Shown here: positions 33,913 through 42,420 of the stretch, piece by piece | Position numbering within the stretch: position 1 is the first letter of the stretch | Layout of the letters: the number at the start of each line of letters is the position of its first letter | NCBI GenBank assembly: GCA_030523725.1 | Contig: JAUNHV010000010.1 | Span: 1-50,491, forward strand | Length of the DNA: 50,491 bases | Source of the DNA: Synergistaceae bacterium | GTDB taxonomy: Bacteria > Synergistota > Synergistia > Synergistales > Synergistaceae | Direction of reading: 5' to 3' | The notes under the pieces: model-generated | Databases searched by the model: none | What the model was told of the DNA's origin: nothing | What the model saw: the letters and a program-made list of their open reading frames with translations, nothing else | Position numbers and translations under genes: made by a program

Positions 33913-34611
33913 ATGTCATTAGAGATTAAAAATCTTACTGTAATATATAACGAAGGAATGGAAGACGAAGTAGTGGCTCTAAAGGGAATAAGTGTCGTTT
34001 TTTCTCCCGGAGAGATTACTGCTGTTGTAGGAGAAATGGGGAGCGGTAAGTCTACCTTGGCTGATCATCTTAACGGTCTTTTGACACCGACAAAGGGAAG
34101 TGTATTGCTTGATGGACAAGATATGGCACAGGCGAGAAAAAAAGAAATAACTCGTCGTGTTGGTTACATTATGCAGCAATCGGAGAAGCAGATCTTTTGC
34201 CAAACTGTGAAGGAAGAAATCGCATTTGCTCCCAAAAATTTTGGTTTTTCAGAAGATAAAACGGAGCGTATTATATCAGAAGTTACAAGTGAACTAGGTC
34301 TGGAAGAAATTTTGCAAAGTGATCCCTTGAAATTATCTTTTGGACAAAGGAGGATTGTGACTATTGCTTCCGTTTTGGCGCAAGAACCCGATTTCCTTGT
34401 GTTGGATGAACCAACGGCAGGACTTGATGATTTTGCCACTAAAGCTGTCTTAAAACTTGTCTGGCATCTGAAAGAAAAAAATATTGGAATTGTCTTTATT
34501 ACCCATAATTTTGATTATGCTTTTGCGATTGCAGATAAGTTTTTGGTGTTAAAAAATGGGTTAGCTGTATTTTATGGAACAAAAGAAGAAGCGAAAAAAT
34601 ATTTGTATTAA
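33913..34611 (+). CDS. ecfA2: ECF transporter ATPase, second subunit
   Basis: Partner ATPase, 232 residues. Walker A GEMGSGKST at 40-48, Q-loop MQQSEKQIF, signature LSFGQ at 141-145 (second Gly replaced by Phe), intact Walker B LVLDEPTAGLD with E166, and switch histidine in FITHNFD. In a heterodimer its Walker B would face the partner's intact LSGGQ, while the partner's damaged Walker B faces this LSFGQ. No EcfT or substrate-binding S protein follows. Confidence 0.87.
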   Translation: MSLEIKNLTVIYNEGMEDEVVALKGISVVFSPGEITAVVGEMGSGKSTLADHLNGLLTPTKGSVLLDGQDMAQARKKEITRRVGYIMQQSEKQIFCQTVKEEIAFAPKNFGFSEDKTERIISEVTSELGLEEILQSDPLKLSFGQRRIVTIASVLAQEPDFLVLDEPTAGLDDFATKAVLKLVWHLKEKNIGIVFITHNFDYAFAIADKFLVLKNGLAVFYGTKEEAKKYLY

Positions 34612-34852
34612 CATGTACTTTGGTCTTTATGTATCAAGAAAAATCTAGAACATTGTGGATTGGTGTTTCCTTTCCTGTATCTGACAAAATTAATTTAGAC
34701 AGCCTAGTAGTTAGGTTAAATAAAAACTGAAAAATGTACATTCTTTAGACTTATAGTTTGTCAAAATCATATCTTGCAAAACACTTGTTATGTTTGTATA
34801 ATTCATATGTGACTTTTGTGTTTATTTTTTATTTTATAGTGGAGAAATGTAA
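34612..34852 (+). other. Non-coding gap where ecfT is expected
   Basis: 241 AT-rich bases. The only protein-like stretch is a 33-codon frame from ATG 34629 (MYQEKSRTLWIGVSF, stop near 34731), with no clear ribosome site and no recognised similarity; it could be a decayed remnant. The xseB promoter is in the 3' part. No hairpin terminator for ecfA2 was found. Confidence 0.5.
34774..34802 (+). promoter_or_regulatory. Promoter of xseB-ispA-dxs operon
   Basis: TTGCAA (34774-34779), 17-base spacer, TATAAT (34797-34802), about 50 bases before the xseB start. Perfect -10, four of six at -35, optimal spacing. Confidence 0.75.
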
Positions 34853-35068
34853 ATGGATTTTTCAAAAAAATTAGAGGAACTAGAAAAAATTTTAGCAGAG
34901 TTAGAAGATGAAGCAAAACCACTAGAAGAGACATTGGCTTCATATGAAAAAGGAGTCGCACTTTTTAAAGAATGTTTTGAATTTATAAATGATGCTGAGA
35001 AAAAAATTCATTTTTTAAGTGAAAAAGATTTGGATGACCTGGGAGGAACGGTTCAAGATGGAATGTAA
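34853..35068 (+). CDS. xseB: Exodeoxyribonuclease VII small subunit
   Basis: Small helical subunit of the single-strand-specific exonuclease VII; several copies coat the large subunit XseA. 71 residues, usual size. FSKKLEELEKILAELED at the start and LEETLASYEKGVALFKEC are the family core. GGAGAAATGTAA precedes ATG 34853. XseA is normally just upstream but is not in this window, so it must be encoded elsewhere. The end overlaps ispA by 11 bases. Confidence 0.93.
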   Translation: MDFSKKLEELEKILAELEDEAKPLEETLASYEKGVALFKECFEFINDAEKKIHFLSEKDLDDLGGTVQDGM

Positions 35069-35954
35069 AAAATTATTAGAAGTAACCTTTGCAAAATATG
35101 TAAGTATGTTTAATTGCTATATGGAACATACTCGCGCGGAACGATCCAAGGATGTCCCTAATTGTCTCTTCAAGGCTATGGAGTATTCTCTTTCTGTGGG
35201 AGGCAAAAGGTTAAGACCAGTGCTTTGTATGGCAAGCGCTGTTTCAAATGGATTGAAAGCTGAGCAAGTTTTGCCTATGGCTCTGGGACTTGAAATGCTT
35301 CATACTGCAACTCTTATTCATGATGATATGCCTTGCATGGATAATGATGTCTTGCGTCGTGGAATGCCTTCCTGCCATGCAAAGTTTGGTGAAACCATGG
35401 CTTTGCTTGCAGGTGACACTCTTATTGTAGAAGGATTTGAGTGGGCTCTACATAACCTGGATCTTCCAGCTCAAAATGTCTTAAATGCATTTAAAATTAT
35501 CACAAAAGCTGGTGGTGCGTCTGGTGTTTGTGCCGGGCAGGCGTTAGATATATTCAAAGAAGGTGCTGAGGGAGATCCAAATTTTGTTGGTAAAGTTGCT
35601 GCAAGAAAAACAGGGGACCTAATTTATGCTGCCGTTATGACGGGGGTTGCACTTGCTGGAAGTGATCCAAAGAGATTTAAGGGGTATGAAGACTATTCTC
35701 GTCAGTTAGGACTTGCTTTTCAGATAGTAGATGATATTTTGGATGTAGTTGGAACAAAAGAGGAGTTAGGAAAAACAATAGGCAAGGATGCAGAGGAAGG
35801 AAAATTGACCCACGTTACTGTTTATGGGCTTGATAGAGCTAGAATGATGGCAGAAGGTGCATCGCTAAAAGCACGCGAAATTATCTCTCGTTTTGAAAAG
35901 CCTGATTCATTCCTTTCACTTTTACCGGAGTATTTAGTTGACAGGACAAGGTAA
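35058..35954 (+). CDS. ispA: Short-chain polyprenyl diphosphate synthase (FPP/GGPP)
   Basis: Condenses isopentenyl diphosphate with allylic primers to make farnesyl (or geranylgeranyl) diphosphate for undecaprenyl phosphate and quinones. 298 residues from ATG 35058 (GGGAGG at 35041-35046); an earlier in-frame ATG at 35019 lies deep in xseB. First Asp-rich motif HDDMPCMDND near residue 87, GGKRLRP near 48, second motif VDDILD near 224. Product length cannot be fixed from sequence. The dxs start overlaps its stop. Confidence 0.93.
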   Translation: MECKKLLEVTFAKYVSMFNCYMEHTRAERSKDVPNCLFKAMEYSLSVGGKRLRPVLCMASAVSNGLKAEQVLPMALGLEMLHTATLIHDDMPCMDNDVLRRGMPSCHAKFGETMALLAGDTLIVEGFEWALHNLDLPAQNVLNAFKIITKAGGASGVCAGQALDIFKEGAEGDPNFVGKVAARKTGDLIYAAVMTGVALAGSDPKRFKGYEDYSRQLGLAFQIVDDILDVVGTKEELGKTIGKDAEEGKLTHVTVYGLDRARMMAEGASLKAREIISRFEKPDSFLSLLPEYLVDRTR

Positions 35955-37828
35955 TGCCACTTTTAGAAAAATTGAAAAATTACAAAGATCTTGCAGAGTT
36001 TTCAGAAGAAGACCTAAAAAGCTTATGTTCTGAACTGCGAGAGAAAATAATATCCGTAACTTTGAAAAACGGTGGGCATCTTGCTTCTTCCTTAGGGGCG
36101 GTTGAGCTTACCGTTGCTTTGTTGCGTTCATTTGATCCCGATTTTGACAAGATAATCTTTGACGTTGGTCACCAAAGTTACGCATATAAGATTTTAACTG
36201 ATAGAAAAGATACCTTTGCCACATTACGCACAAGGGATGGAATAGCTGGTTTTCCACGTATCAGTGAGAGTAAGTATGATTTTTTTACTGTTGGACATTC
36301 AAGTACTTCTATTTCTGCCGCTATTGGCTATGCCATAAGCCGTGATATAAAAAAAGAAAAACATGAAGTTGTTGCAGTAATTGGTGATGGCGCTCTCTTA
36401 AACGGTGTGTCGTTTGAGGCTTTGAATAACATAGATAGCGCAAAGACAAAAGTTATTATTGTTTTGAATGATAATAATATGTCTATTTCTCCTCGTGTTG
36501 GTGGTTTTGCAAGACATCTTGCTGCATTAAGCACGAGCGATTTTTATGTTCGTTTCAAAAAATTGGTTAAGCAGCATTGCCGATCGAATGAAAATGGTCA
36601 AATTTTAGCTGACAGATTAAAGAACATAAAACATAGATTAAAATCTCTAATTACGCCACGAATGACAAACACATTTGATGAGATTGGTCTTTCTTATTGG
36701 GGACCATTTGATGGTCACAATATATCTGAGATGGAAGAGATATTTCGTTTAGCGAAAGACTATGAAGGACCTCTTTTGTTGCATTTTACGACTCAAAAAG
36801 GCAGAGGACTAGAGATTGCTGAAAAAAATCCATCGTTTTTTCACGGAGTTTCTGCTTCAACTGACCTTGCTACCGTTTTACAGCCAAAGGAAGACAAATC
36901 TTGGAGTGCTTGTGTAGCAAAGACTTTTATGTCTATTGCTGAAAGTGATGACCGAATTGTAGCTCTTACTGCTGCAATGAAGGATTCTTTTAAGTTGAAT
37001 GAATTTGAAAAGAAGTATCCAAGAAGATTTTTTGATGTAGGAATAGCGGAGGAGCATATGTTAACCTTTGCAGCTGGGCTTTCTGCAGCTGGAATGCTTC
37101 CGGTAGTTTTTATATATTCTACATTTTTGCAGCGCGCTGTTGATGCAGTTATCCATGATATTGCATTGCAGGATTTACCTGCTTTGATATTGATAGACAG
37201 AGCTGGATTGGTTGGTGAAGATGGAGAAACACACCAAGGAGTGTTTGATGTTCCACTTTTATTACCAATACCAAATTTGGTGTTTGCAACGCCAAGAGAC
37301 AGCAAAGATTTAGAAATAATGGTACGAAATTGGCATGATAACCCTTGTCCAATGGTTATCCGCTATCCAAGAGCAACTTGTCCAACTGAAATTACTAGTA
37401 TCTTTGGCAAGAGCGAAAGAATGCTAGATCGTAAAGCAGAAATTTTACAAAGTGGTGAAAAGTGCCTTTTAATTGGATTTGGTAGTACAGTAGAAATATT
37501 GCTAGATGCAGCAAGGGAGATAAAAGAAACACTGGGCATTACAGTCACTGTGCTAGATCTCCGTTATATAAAGCCCCTTGACCTTAATTTGCTGAAAAGC
37601 GAACTTGTCAAACATGAGCTTGTTATTACTGCCGAGGAATCGAGTTTATGTGGGGGCGTAGGTGAAAAGATTGCGCGGCTTATCGCAAGTAACAATTTGA
37701 AGACAAAAATTGTTTCTCTTGGTGTTGGTGATGCATTTGTTCGTCATGCGACGAGAAAAGAACAATGGAGTGAAGCTGGATTAACTGTGTCAAATATTGT
37801 TGCGCTATGTAAGGAAAATCTGTCTTGA
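35954..37828 (+). CDS. dxs: 1-deoxy-D-xylulose-5-phosphate synthase
   Basis: First step of the MEP isoprenoid pathway: pyruvate plus glyceraldehyde 3-phosphate give DXP, using thiamine diphosphate. 624 residues. HSSTSISAAIGYAI near 115, ThDP motif GDGALLNGVSFEALNN near 143 (family more often GDGAL[TS]GGM), and catalytic-Glu segment VGIAEEHMLTFAAGL near 362; C-terminal transketolase domain with EESSLCGGVGEKIA. ATG overlaps the ispA stop (TAATG). The next gene overlaps it by four bases. Confidence 0.97.
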   Translation: MPLLEKLKNYKDLAEFSEEDLKSLCSELREKIISVTLKNGGHLASSLGAVELTVALLRSFDPDFDKIIFDVGHQSYAYKILTDRKDTFATLRTRDGIAGFPRISESKYDFFTVGHSSTSISAAIGYAISRDIKKEKHEVVAVIGDGALLNGVSFEALNNIDSAKTKVIIVLNDNNMSISPRVGGFARHLAALSTSDFYVRFKKLVKQHCRSNENGQILADRLKNIKHRLKSLITPRMTNTFDEIGLSYWGPFDGHNISEMEEIFRLAKDYEGPLLLHFTTQKGRGLEIAEKNPSFFHGVSASTDLATVLQPKEDKSWSACVAKTFMSIAESDDRIVALTAAMKDSFKLNEFEKKYPRRFFDVGIAEEHMLTFAAGLSAAGMLPVVFIYSTFLQRAVDAVIHDIALQDLPALILIDRAGLVGEDGETHQGVFDVPLLLPIPNLVFATPRDSKDLEIMVRNWHDNPCPMVIRYPRATCPTEITSIFGKSERMLDRKAEILQSGEKCLLIGFGSTVEILLDAAREIKETLGITVTVLDLRYIKPLDLNLLKSELVKHELVITAEESSLCGGVGEKIARLIASNNLKTKIVSLGVGDAFVRHATRKEQWSEAGLTVSNIVALCKENLS

Positions 37829-38631
37829 GTAACTTACTAGTAAGGCTCGATAAATATTTGTTTGACAGACACCTTGCCTCTTCAAGAACGGTAGCGCAAA
37901 GCTATATAACAGAGGGACGAGTCTTTGTAAATGGAATATTGGCGACAAAGGTTTCTATGCAGATTGCGCCAACAGCTAGTGTAAAAGTTGTTCACACGGA
38001 AAAAGAATGGGTAAGTCGTGGTGCATATAAGCTTTTACGCGCTTTTGAAGTTTTTGATATAGACGTAAAAAATGCCGTTTGTCTTGATATAGGTGCTTCT
38101 ACTGGCGGCTTTACAGAGGTCTTGTTGCATAATGGCGCAAGAACTGTTTATTCTGTCGATGTCGGTTATGGTCAACTAGCATGGGCTTTGCGCAACGACA
38201 AGCGGGTTGTCGTAATGGAAAGAACTAATGCGAGGGATCTAACATTAGAACAATTTAACGATAAAAGGTTAGACATAATAGTATCAGATGCCTCTTTCAT
38301 TTCAATAAAACTTTTATTACCTGTAATACAGGAACTTTTATCAGATGAAGGTGCAGCTGTCATTTTGGTAAAACCTCAGTTTGAAGCCGGCAAGGAGCGT
38401 GTTGGTAATGGGGTTATAAAAGATTCTTCCCTGCATTTAACGATATTGGAAGAGGTGCGTGATTTTATTTTGTACCAAACGAATTTGTTCTTAGCAGATG
38501 CAACATATTCGCCTATAAAAGGTCCGGAGGGAAATATTGAGTTTCTGTTTCTTTTGAAGAAGGATCCGAATGTATCTCAGGATATAGATTTTGAAAAATT
38601 AGTAAATGACGCGCACATGAATGCAAAATAA
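37825..38631 (+). CDS. tlyA: TlyA-type rRNA 2'-O-methyltransferase
   Basis: S4 domain plus FtsJ-like methyltransferase; characterised members methylate cytidine riboses in 16S/23S rRNA. 268 residues. S4 domain near 5-65 (RLDKYLFDRHLASSRTVAQ, GRVFVNG), SAM motif LDIGASTGGFTEVLL near 88-102, DASFIS near 151, and LVKPQFEAGKE near 177. It starts at TTG 37825, overlapping the dxs stop (TTGA). Some homologues are annotated as haemolysins; that role is not supported by the domain content. Confidence 0.92.
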   Translation: MSNLLVRLDKYLFDRHLASSRTVAQSYITEGRVFVNGILATKVSMQIAPTASVKVVHTEKEWVSRGAYKLLRAFEVFDIDVKNAVCLDIGASTGGFTEVLLHNGARTVYSVDVGYGQLAWALRNDKRVVVMERTNARDLTLEQFNDKRLDIIVSDASFISIKLLLPVIQELLSDEGAAVILVKPQFEAGKERVGNGVIKDSSLHLTILEEVRDFILYQTNLFLADATYSPIKGPEGNIEFLFLLKKDPNVSQDIDFEKLVNDAHMNAK

Positions 38632-38656
38632 CATTTATTTGCAAAATGGTGACAAT

Positions 38657-39535
38657 ATGAAAACAAATTTTTTACCAAAAAATAAAAATATTGGACTTCT
38701 TTTTAACTGCGATAATAAAAATTGCCTTTCCTTTGCGCAGGAGTTGATTTTCTGGGGCAAAGAAAAAGGCTATAATTTTTTGTTGCGTGAAGAGGAAGCT
38801 GAGTGTTTAGGAATGCCCTACACAGATAAGGACCAATGGATAAAAAAAATTTCTTTTTGTGTTGTTTTAGGTGGTGATGGTGCAATGGTGCGAGCATCTC
38901 ACACAGTGTATAGGTATGACATTCCACTTCTTGGTGTTAATTTTGGACATCTTGGTTTCCTTGCCTTATGCAATGGTTCTGATTGCAGAGCAATGATAGA
39001 AACTATTTTTGCAGGACAGGCTTTTTGCTTAAAACGTAGATTATTACGTGTGAAGGTTTGGCGTAATGGTGGCATTGTAAAAACGTTTAGAGCCTTGAAT
39101 GATGCAGTTATCTCTTCTTCCTTGATTTCCCGAATTGGTCATTTTATTCTTGAAGTTGGAGGTAAACGTTTTGTTGCTTTTTTAGCTGATGGTATTATAT
39201 GCTCAACTCCAACTGGTTCGACTGCCTATAACTTATCTGCTGGAGGACCAATTGTACCTCCTCATGCGCCACTTATGGTGATGACACCGATTTGTGCGCA
39301 CACGTTAAATGCGCGTTCTGTTGTGTTTAGTGAAGGTGATAATATTGTAGTAATTCCGACTATCAAAGGTGGCAAACACGTTTTGACCGTTGATGGTCAG
39401 ATTGCATATAACTTAAAGCTGGGTGACAAAATTGAAATAGAGTTGGATCCCAAATACATAATTTCTACTTTTGCTTTGCAGGATGAAAACTATTTTGCTA
39501 TAATTCAGGAAAAGTTAGGTTTTGGAAAACGCTAG
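38657..39535 (+). CDS. nadK: NAD kinase
   Basis: Phosphorylates NAD to NADP. 292 residues from ATG 38657; an in-frame ATG at 38621 overlapping tlyA would add 12 residues, and neither start has a strong ribosome site. Catalytic motif LGGDGAM near residue 71, LGVNFGHLGFLA near 95, NDAVIS near 150 (usual NE is ND here), GSTAYNLSAGGP near 187. Position between tlyA and recN is common in many phyla. Confidence 0.93.
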   Translation: MKTNFLPKNKNIGLLFNCDNKNCLSFAQELIFWGKEKGYNFLLREEEAECLGMPYTDKDQWIKKISFCVVLGGDGAMVRASHTVYRYDIPLLGVNFGHLGFLALCNGSDCRAMIETIFAGQAFCLKRRLLRVKVWRNGGIVKTFRALNDAVISSSLISRIGHFILEVGGKRFVAFLADGIICSTPTGSTAYNLSAGGPIVPPHAPLMVMTPICAHTLNARSVVFSEGDNIVVIPTIKGGKHVLTVDGQIAYNLKLGDKIEIELDPKYIISTFALQDENYFAIIQEKLGFGKR

Positions 39536-39547
39536 GGGGAACGGGTA

Positions 39548-41197
39548 ATGCTGGATGAGTTGACTATAAAATCTATAGGTGGCATAAGCTCTACGACCCT
39601 TGCATTTCATGGTCGTTTTATTGTTATAACAGGCGAAAGTGGTGCTGGCAAAAGTAGTATTGTTCGTGGTATAGAGTTTATTTCTGGGTGTCGTGCTCAA
39701 GCAAACCTCATCAATACTAATTCAGAAAGTTGTGAGGCGCAAGCAACCTTTACGAGTAAGCCCATTCCAAATTTCCCTGAGAGTTATCAGCCTCAGGAGC
39801 AAACACTAATTCTTTCCAGAAGTTTTTCTAGATCTGGAAAGGGGCAATGCAAGATTCAGGAGAAGAGTGTTCCACTTAACATGCTAGCCTATGCTGCGTC
39901 GCAAAATTTGGCTATACAAAGTCAATTTGCGCAGCTTTCACTTCTTGACCCACAAAAACAGATATCTATTGTAGATTCCTGTGGTGGCCAAGAGTTGCTT
40001 GAAGTAAAGAGATCCTTGCAGGAAGTTTTTTGTGAGGCTTTGCAGACTGAAAAAAAATTGCTTGAAATAAAAAAACAGCGTTCTGAAGTGGAAGAACGCT
40101 TTGACAAAGCTCCCATAATTTTAAAGACTGTAAAATCGCTTGATCTCACGACAGATTGTCTCGAAAAATGGGATGCGGAATATAATTCTCTTGACAAAAA
40201 AGGAGAAACTCGTCAGCAAGTGGCATCTATCCTTTTGGCTCTAACGGCAACCGAGGGGGGGCTTTATCCAAAATTAGAGCGTATTTGTCAAAAACTCTAT
40301 GGCACAGTGGACGTGTCTGATGAGAAGAAAAATATAATAGAAAATGCTCTGGATTCAATTGGAAATCTTACAAATTTTGTTTCTGAACTTACACGGGAAC
40401 AGATGGATGAAAGTGAGATAGAAGAGCAAAAGGAAGCACTTGAAGTTAAAATGGGATTGGTTCGTAAGTTGCTTCGTACTGCCAATGTTGCGAACGTCGA
40501 AGAATTGATTGAATATACAAATATAGCAGAAGAAAAACTTGCATGGCTTGCTTCATCACGTCAGGAGATTGAAGATCTGGAAAATAAACGACAGATTTTG
40601 AGGAACCAAACGGCAGATTATGCTAGAAAATTGCGTAGTTTACGTAAAAATGCTGCCTCTTTACTAGCTGAGAAGGTTAATAAGAATTTAGCGGATATGG
40701 CGATGGAGTATGCCGTGTTTGGTATAAAAGTTGAAGAGCTTGGAAGCATTCGTTCAACTGGAGCTGAAAATATTATTTTTACCCTTTCCATCAAGGGAGG
40801 TACGGCTTTGCCAGTGGCTAGAAATGCTTCAGGAGGCGAACTTTCTCGAATCTTGATTGCTTTGCAGGTTTCATCTGAACCGACACTATTGCCTGATAAT
40901 ATGGTATTTGATGAAGTTGAGGCAGGCCTTGGTGGTAAGACTGCGTTTCTCGCAGGACAAAAATTAAAAGAGTTGTCTCGCGTGTGTCCGACAATCCTTA
41001 TTACTCATGAAGCATCTATTGCTGCAATGGCAGATCAACACTTTGTTGTTAGGAGGCTTGGTGAGGAGACAAAAGTTGAAGAAATAAGTGGTGCAGAAAG
41101 AGAAAAAGAAATTGCAAGAATGCTTGCAGGAGAAGAATCGTTTGAGGCAATCGAACATGCAAGAGTTCTATTGGCAAATAATCAAAGAAATCTATAA
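39548..41197 (+). CDS. recN: DNA repair protein RecN
   Basis: SMC-like ATPase that acts early in double-strand-break repair. 549 residues. Walker A GESGAGKSS near 28-36, central coiled coil about 150-370, signature ASGGELSRILIALQV near 425 and Walker B VFDEVEAGLGGKTAF near 453, then LITHEASIAAMADQHF. AGGGGGAACGGG precedes ATG 39548. Slightly shorter coiled coil than E. coli RecN (553 residues in total there), otherwise typical. Confidence 0.94.
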   Translation: MLDELTIKSIGGISSTTLAFHGRFIVITGESGAGKSSIVRGIEFISGCRAQANLINTNSESCEAQATFTSKPIPNFPESYQPQEQTLILSRSFSRSGKGQCKIQEKSVPLNMLAYAASQNLAIQSQFAQLSLLDPQKQISIVDSCGGQELLEVKRSLQEVFCEALQTEKKLLEIKKQRSEVEERFDKAPIILKTVKSLDLTTDCLEKWDAEYNSLDKKGETRQQVASILLALTATEGGLYPKLERICQKLYGTVDVSDEKKNIIENALDSIGNLTNFVSELTREQMDESEIEEQKEALEVKMGLVRKLLRTANVANVEELIEYTNIAEEKLAWLASSRQEIEDLENKRQILRNQTADYARKLRSLRKNAASLLAEKVNKNLADMAMEYAVFGIKVEELGSIRSTGAENIIFTLSIKGGTALPVARNASGGELSRILIALQVSSEPTLLPDNMVFDEVEAGLGGKTAFLAGQKLKELSRVCPTILITHEASIAAMADQHFVVRRLGEETKVEEISGAEREKEIARMLAGEESFEAIEHARVLLANNQRNL

Positions 41198-41214
41198 ATA
41201 AAGGGAAAAAGAGC

Positions 41215-42405
41215 ATGAGCAAATATTTAGTGATATATGGTAAGCCGCGTTATTTTGGCGTTGTAGCAACAGATACAGAATTGAATCGTGGTGATGTGAT
41301 AGTTTCACGTACCATACGAGGAGAGGAATTATCTACTGTGATTTCTCTTCTAACAGATGAACAAGAACAAGCGTGCAGAGCTATGTTTCGCAGTCTTGAA
41401 CATGGTAATGAAGGTATGGCGAAAACTCAAGAGCCACTTGTTACAGATGTTGAGTTTGTCTCTATGGCATCGCAACTTGATCTTGAAGAAGCGGCTTTTC
41501 ACCGTCAAGAGGAACCAAAATGGTTGAAGGTTGCAAAAGAAATTCTCGCAGAGCAAGAAAATATTGAAATGAAGCTAGTTGATATTGAAAGCTTGCGTTG
41601 TGAAAAGAAGGTTTATTTTTACTTTTCTGCTGAAGGTCGAGTGGATTTTAGAGATTATGTCAAAGAGCTTGCTCGTGAATTCAAAATGCGAATAGAGCTT
41701 CGTCAGCTAAGCACGAGGGATTCTGCAAGGGTTCTAGGTGGTGTTGCTGCTTGTGGACATGTTTGCTGTTGTAATTATTGGCTTAATCAATTCATGCCAG
41801 TCTCTATCAAAATGATAAAGGATCAAAATACAGCACTAAATCCTACGAAAATTTCTGGACTATGCGGTAGGTTAATGTGCTGTATGTGTTTTGAACATTT
41901 AACCTATCAAGAGGCATGGGAAGGATTCCCTCCGCAGGGTACAAAAATCAAAATGCCAGATGGTCGTGCTGTAGTTGTAACTGGAATTGATTTAAAGGCA
42001 AAAAAAGTTCGCTTCTCTGTTCCAGACAGGGGTGAAGTGCTTGTGGCGAAGGAAGAGCTAGAATCTGTTACAAAAGCAATTGAATCTGGTGAGGATTGGA
42101 AAACAGAGGAAGAGTTAGCAAAAATGAATGCAATAAAACAAAGTCTTGCTTCCTTTGCTGAACCAGACATTATCAATATCCCTGATAAGCAAGAAGAACA
42201 GGAAAAAACAAATAATTACGATAACTACCAGAGAACAAAAGACACAAACTCACGTTACGATAATCAGAACACTTCAAAGAAACAAAGAGCTCGTAAGCAA
42301 GATGGAGATAGATCGGCGAATCAGGCTAGGTCACGGAGTACTGATGATGCTAATACAGAACAGAAACAGGGGAAGAGAATTACTTTCTTTAGGAAGAAAA
42401 AGTAG
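41215..42405 (+). CDS. ricT: PSP1 domain protein, RicT/YaaT-like
   Basis: 396 residues. N-terminal PSP1 domain with DIESLRCEKKVYFYFSAEGR and FRDYVKELAREF. Two cysteine clusters, CGHVCCCNYW near 180-189 and CGRLMCCMCFE near 217-227, match the Fe-S-binding cysteines of B. subtilis RicT, a partner of RicA and RicF in RNase Y-dependent mRNA maturation. A low-complexity basic tail (about 320-396, ending ITFFRKKK) is likely disordered and may bind RNA. RicA and RicF are not in the window. The gene name is by similarity. Confidence 0.85.
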   Translation: MSKYLVIYGKPRYFGVVATDTELNRGDVIVSRTIRGEELSTVISLLTDEQEQACRAMFRSLEHGNEGMAKTQEPLVTDVEFVSMASQLDLEEAAFHRQEEPKWLKVAKEILAEQENIEMKLVDIESLRCEKKVYFYFSAEGRVDFRDYVKELAREFKMRIELRQLSTRDSARVLGGVAACGHVCCCNYWLNQFMPVSIKMIKDQNTALNPTKISGLCGRLMCCMCFEHLTYQEAWEGFPPQGTKIKMPDGRAVVVTGIDLKAKKVRFSVPDRGEVLVAKEELESVTKAIESGEDWKTEEELAKMNAIKQSLASFAEPDIINIPDKQEEQEKTNNYDNYQRTKDTNSRYDNQNTSKKQRARKQDGDRSANQARSRSTDDANTEQKQGKRITFFRKKK

Positions 42406-42420
42406 TTAGGAGATTTTTTT

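Noticed and set aside
35019-35068. Frameshifted fusion of xseB and ispA
   Set aside because: An independent ribosome site and ATG at 35058 give a normal IspA N-terminus; the overlap is ordinary translational coupling.
37825-38631. Haemolysin function for the TlyA-like gene
   Set aside because: The S4 plus FtsJ-like methyltransferase layout supports rRNA methylation; haemolysin naming is historical.
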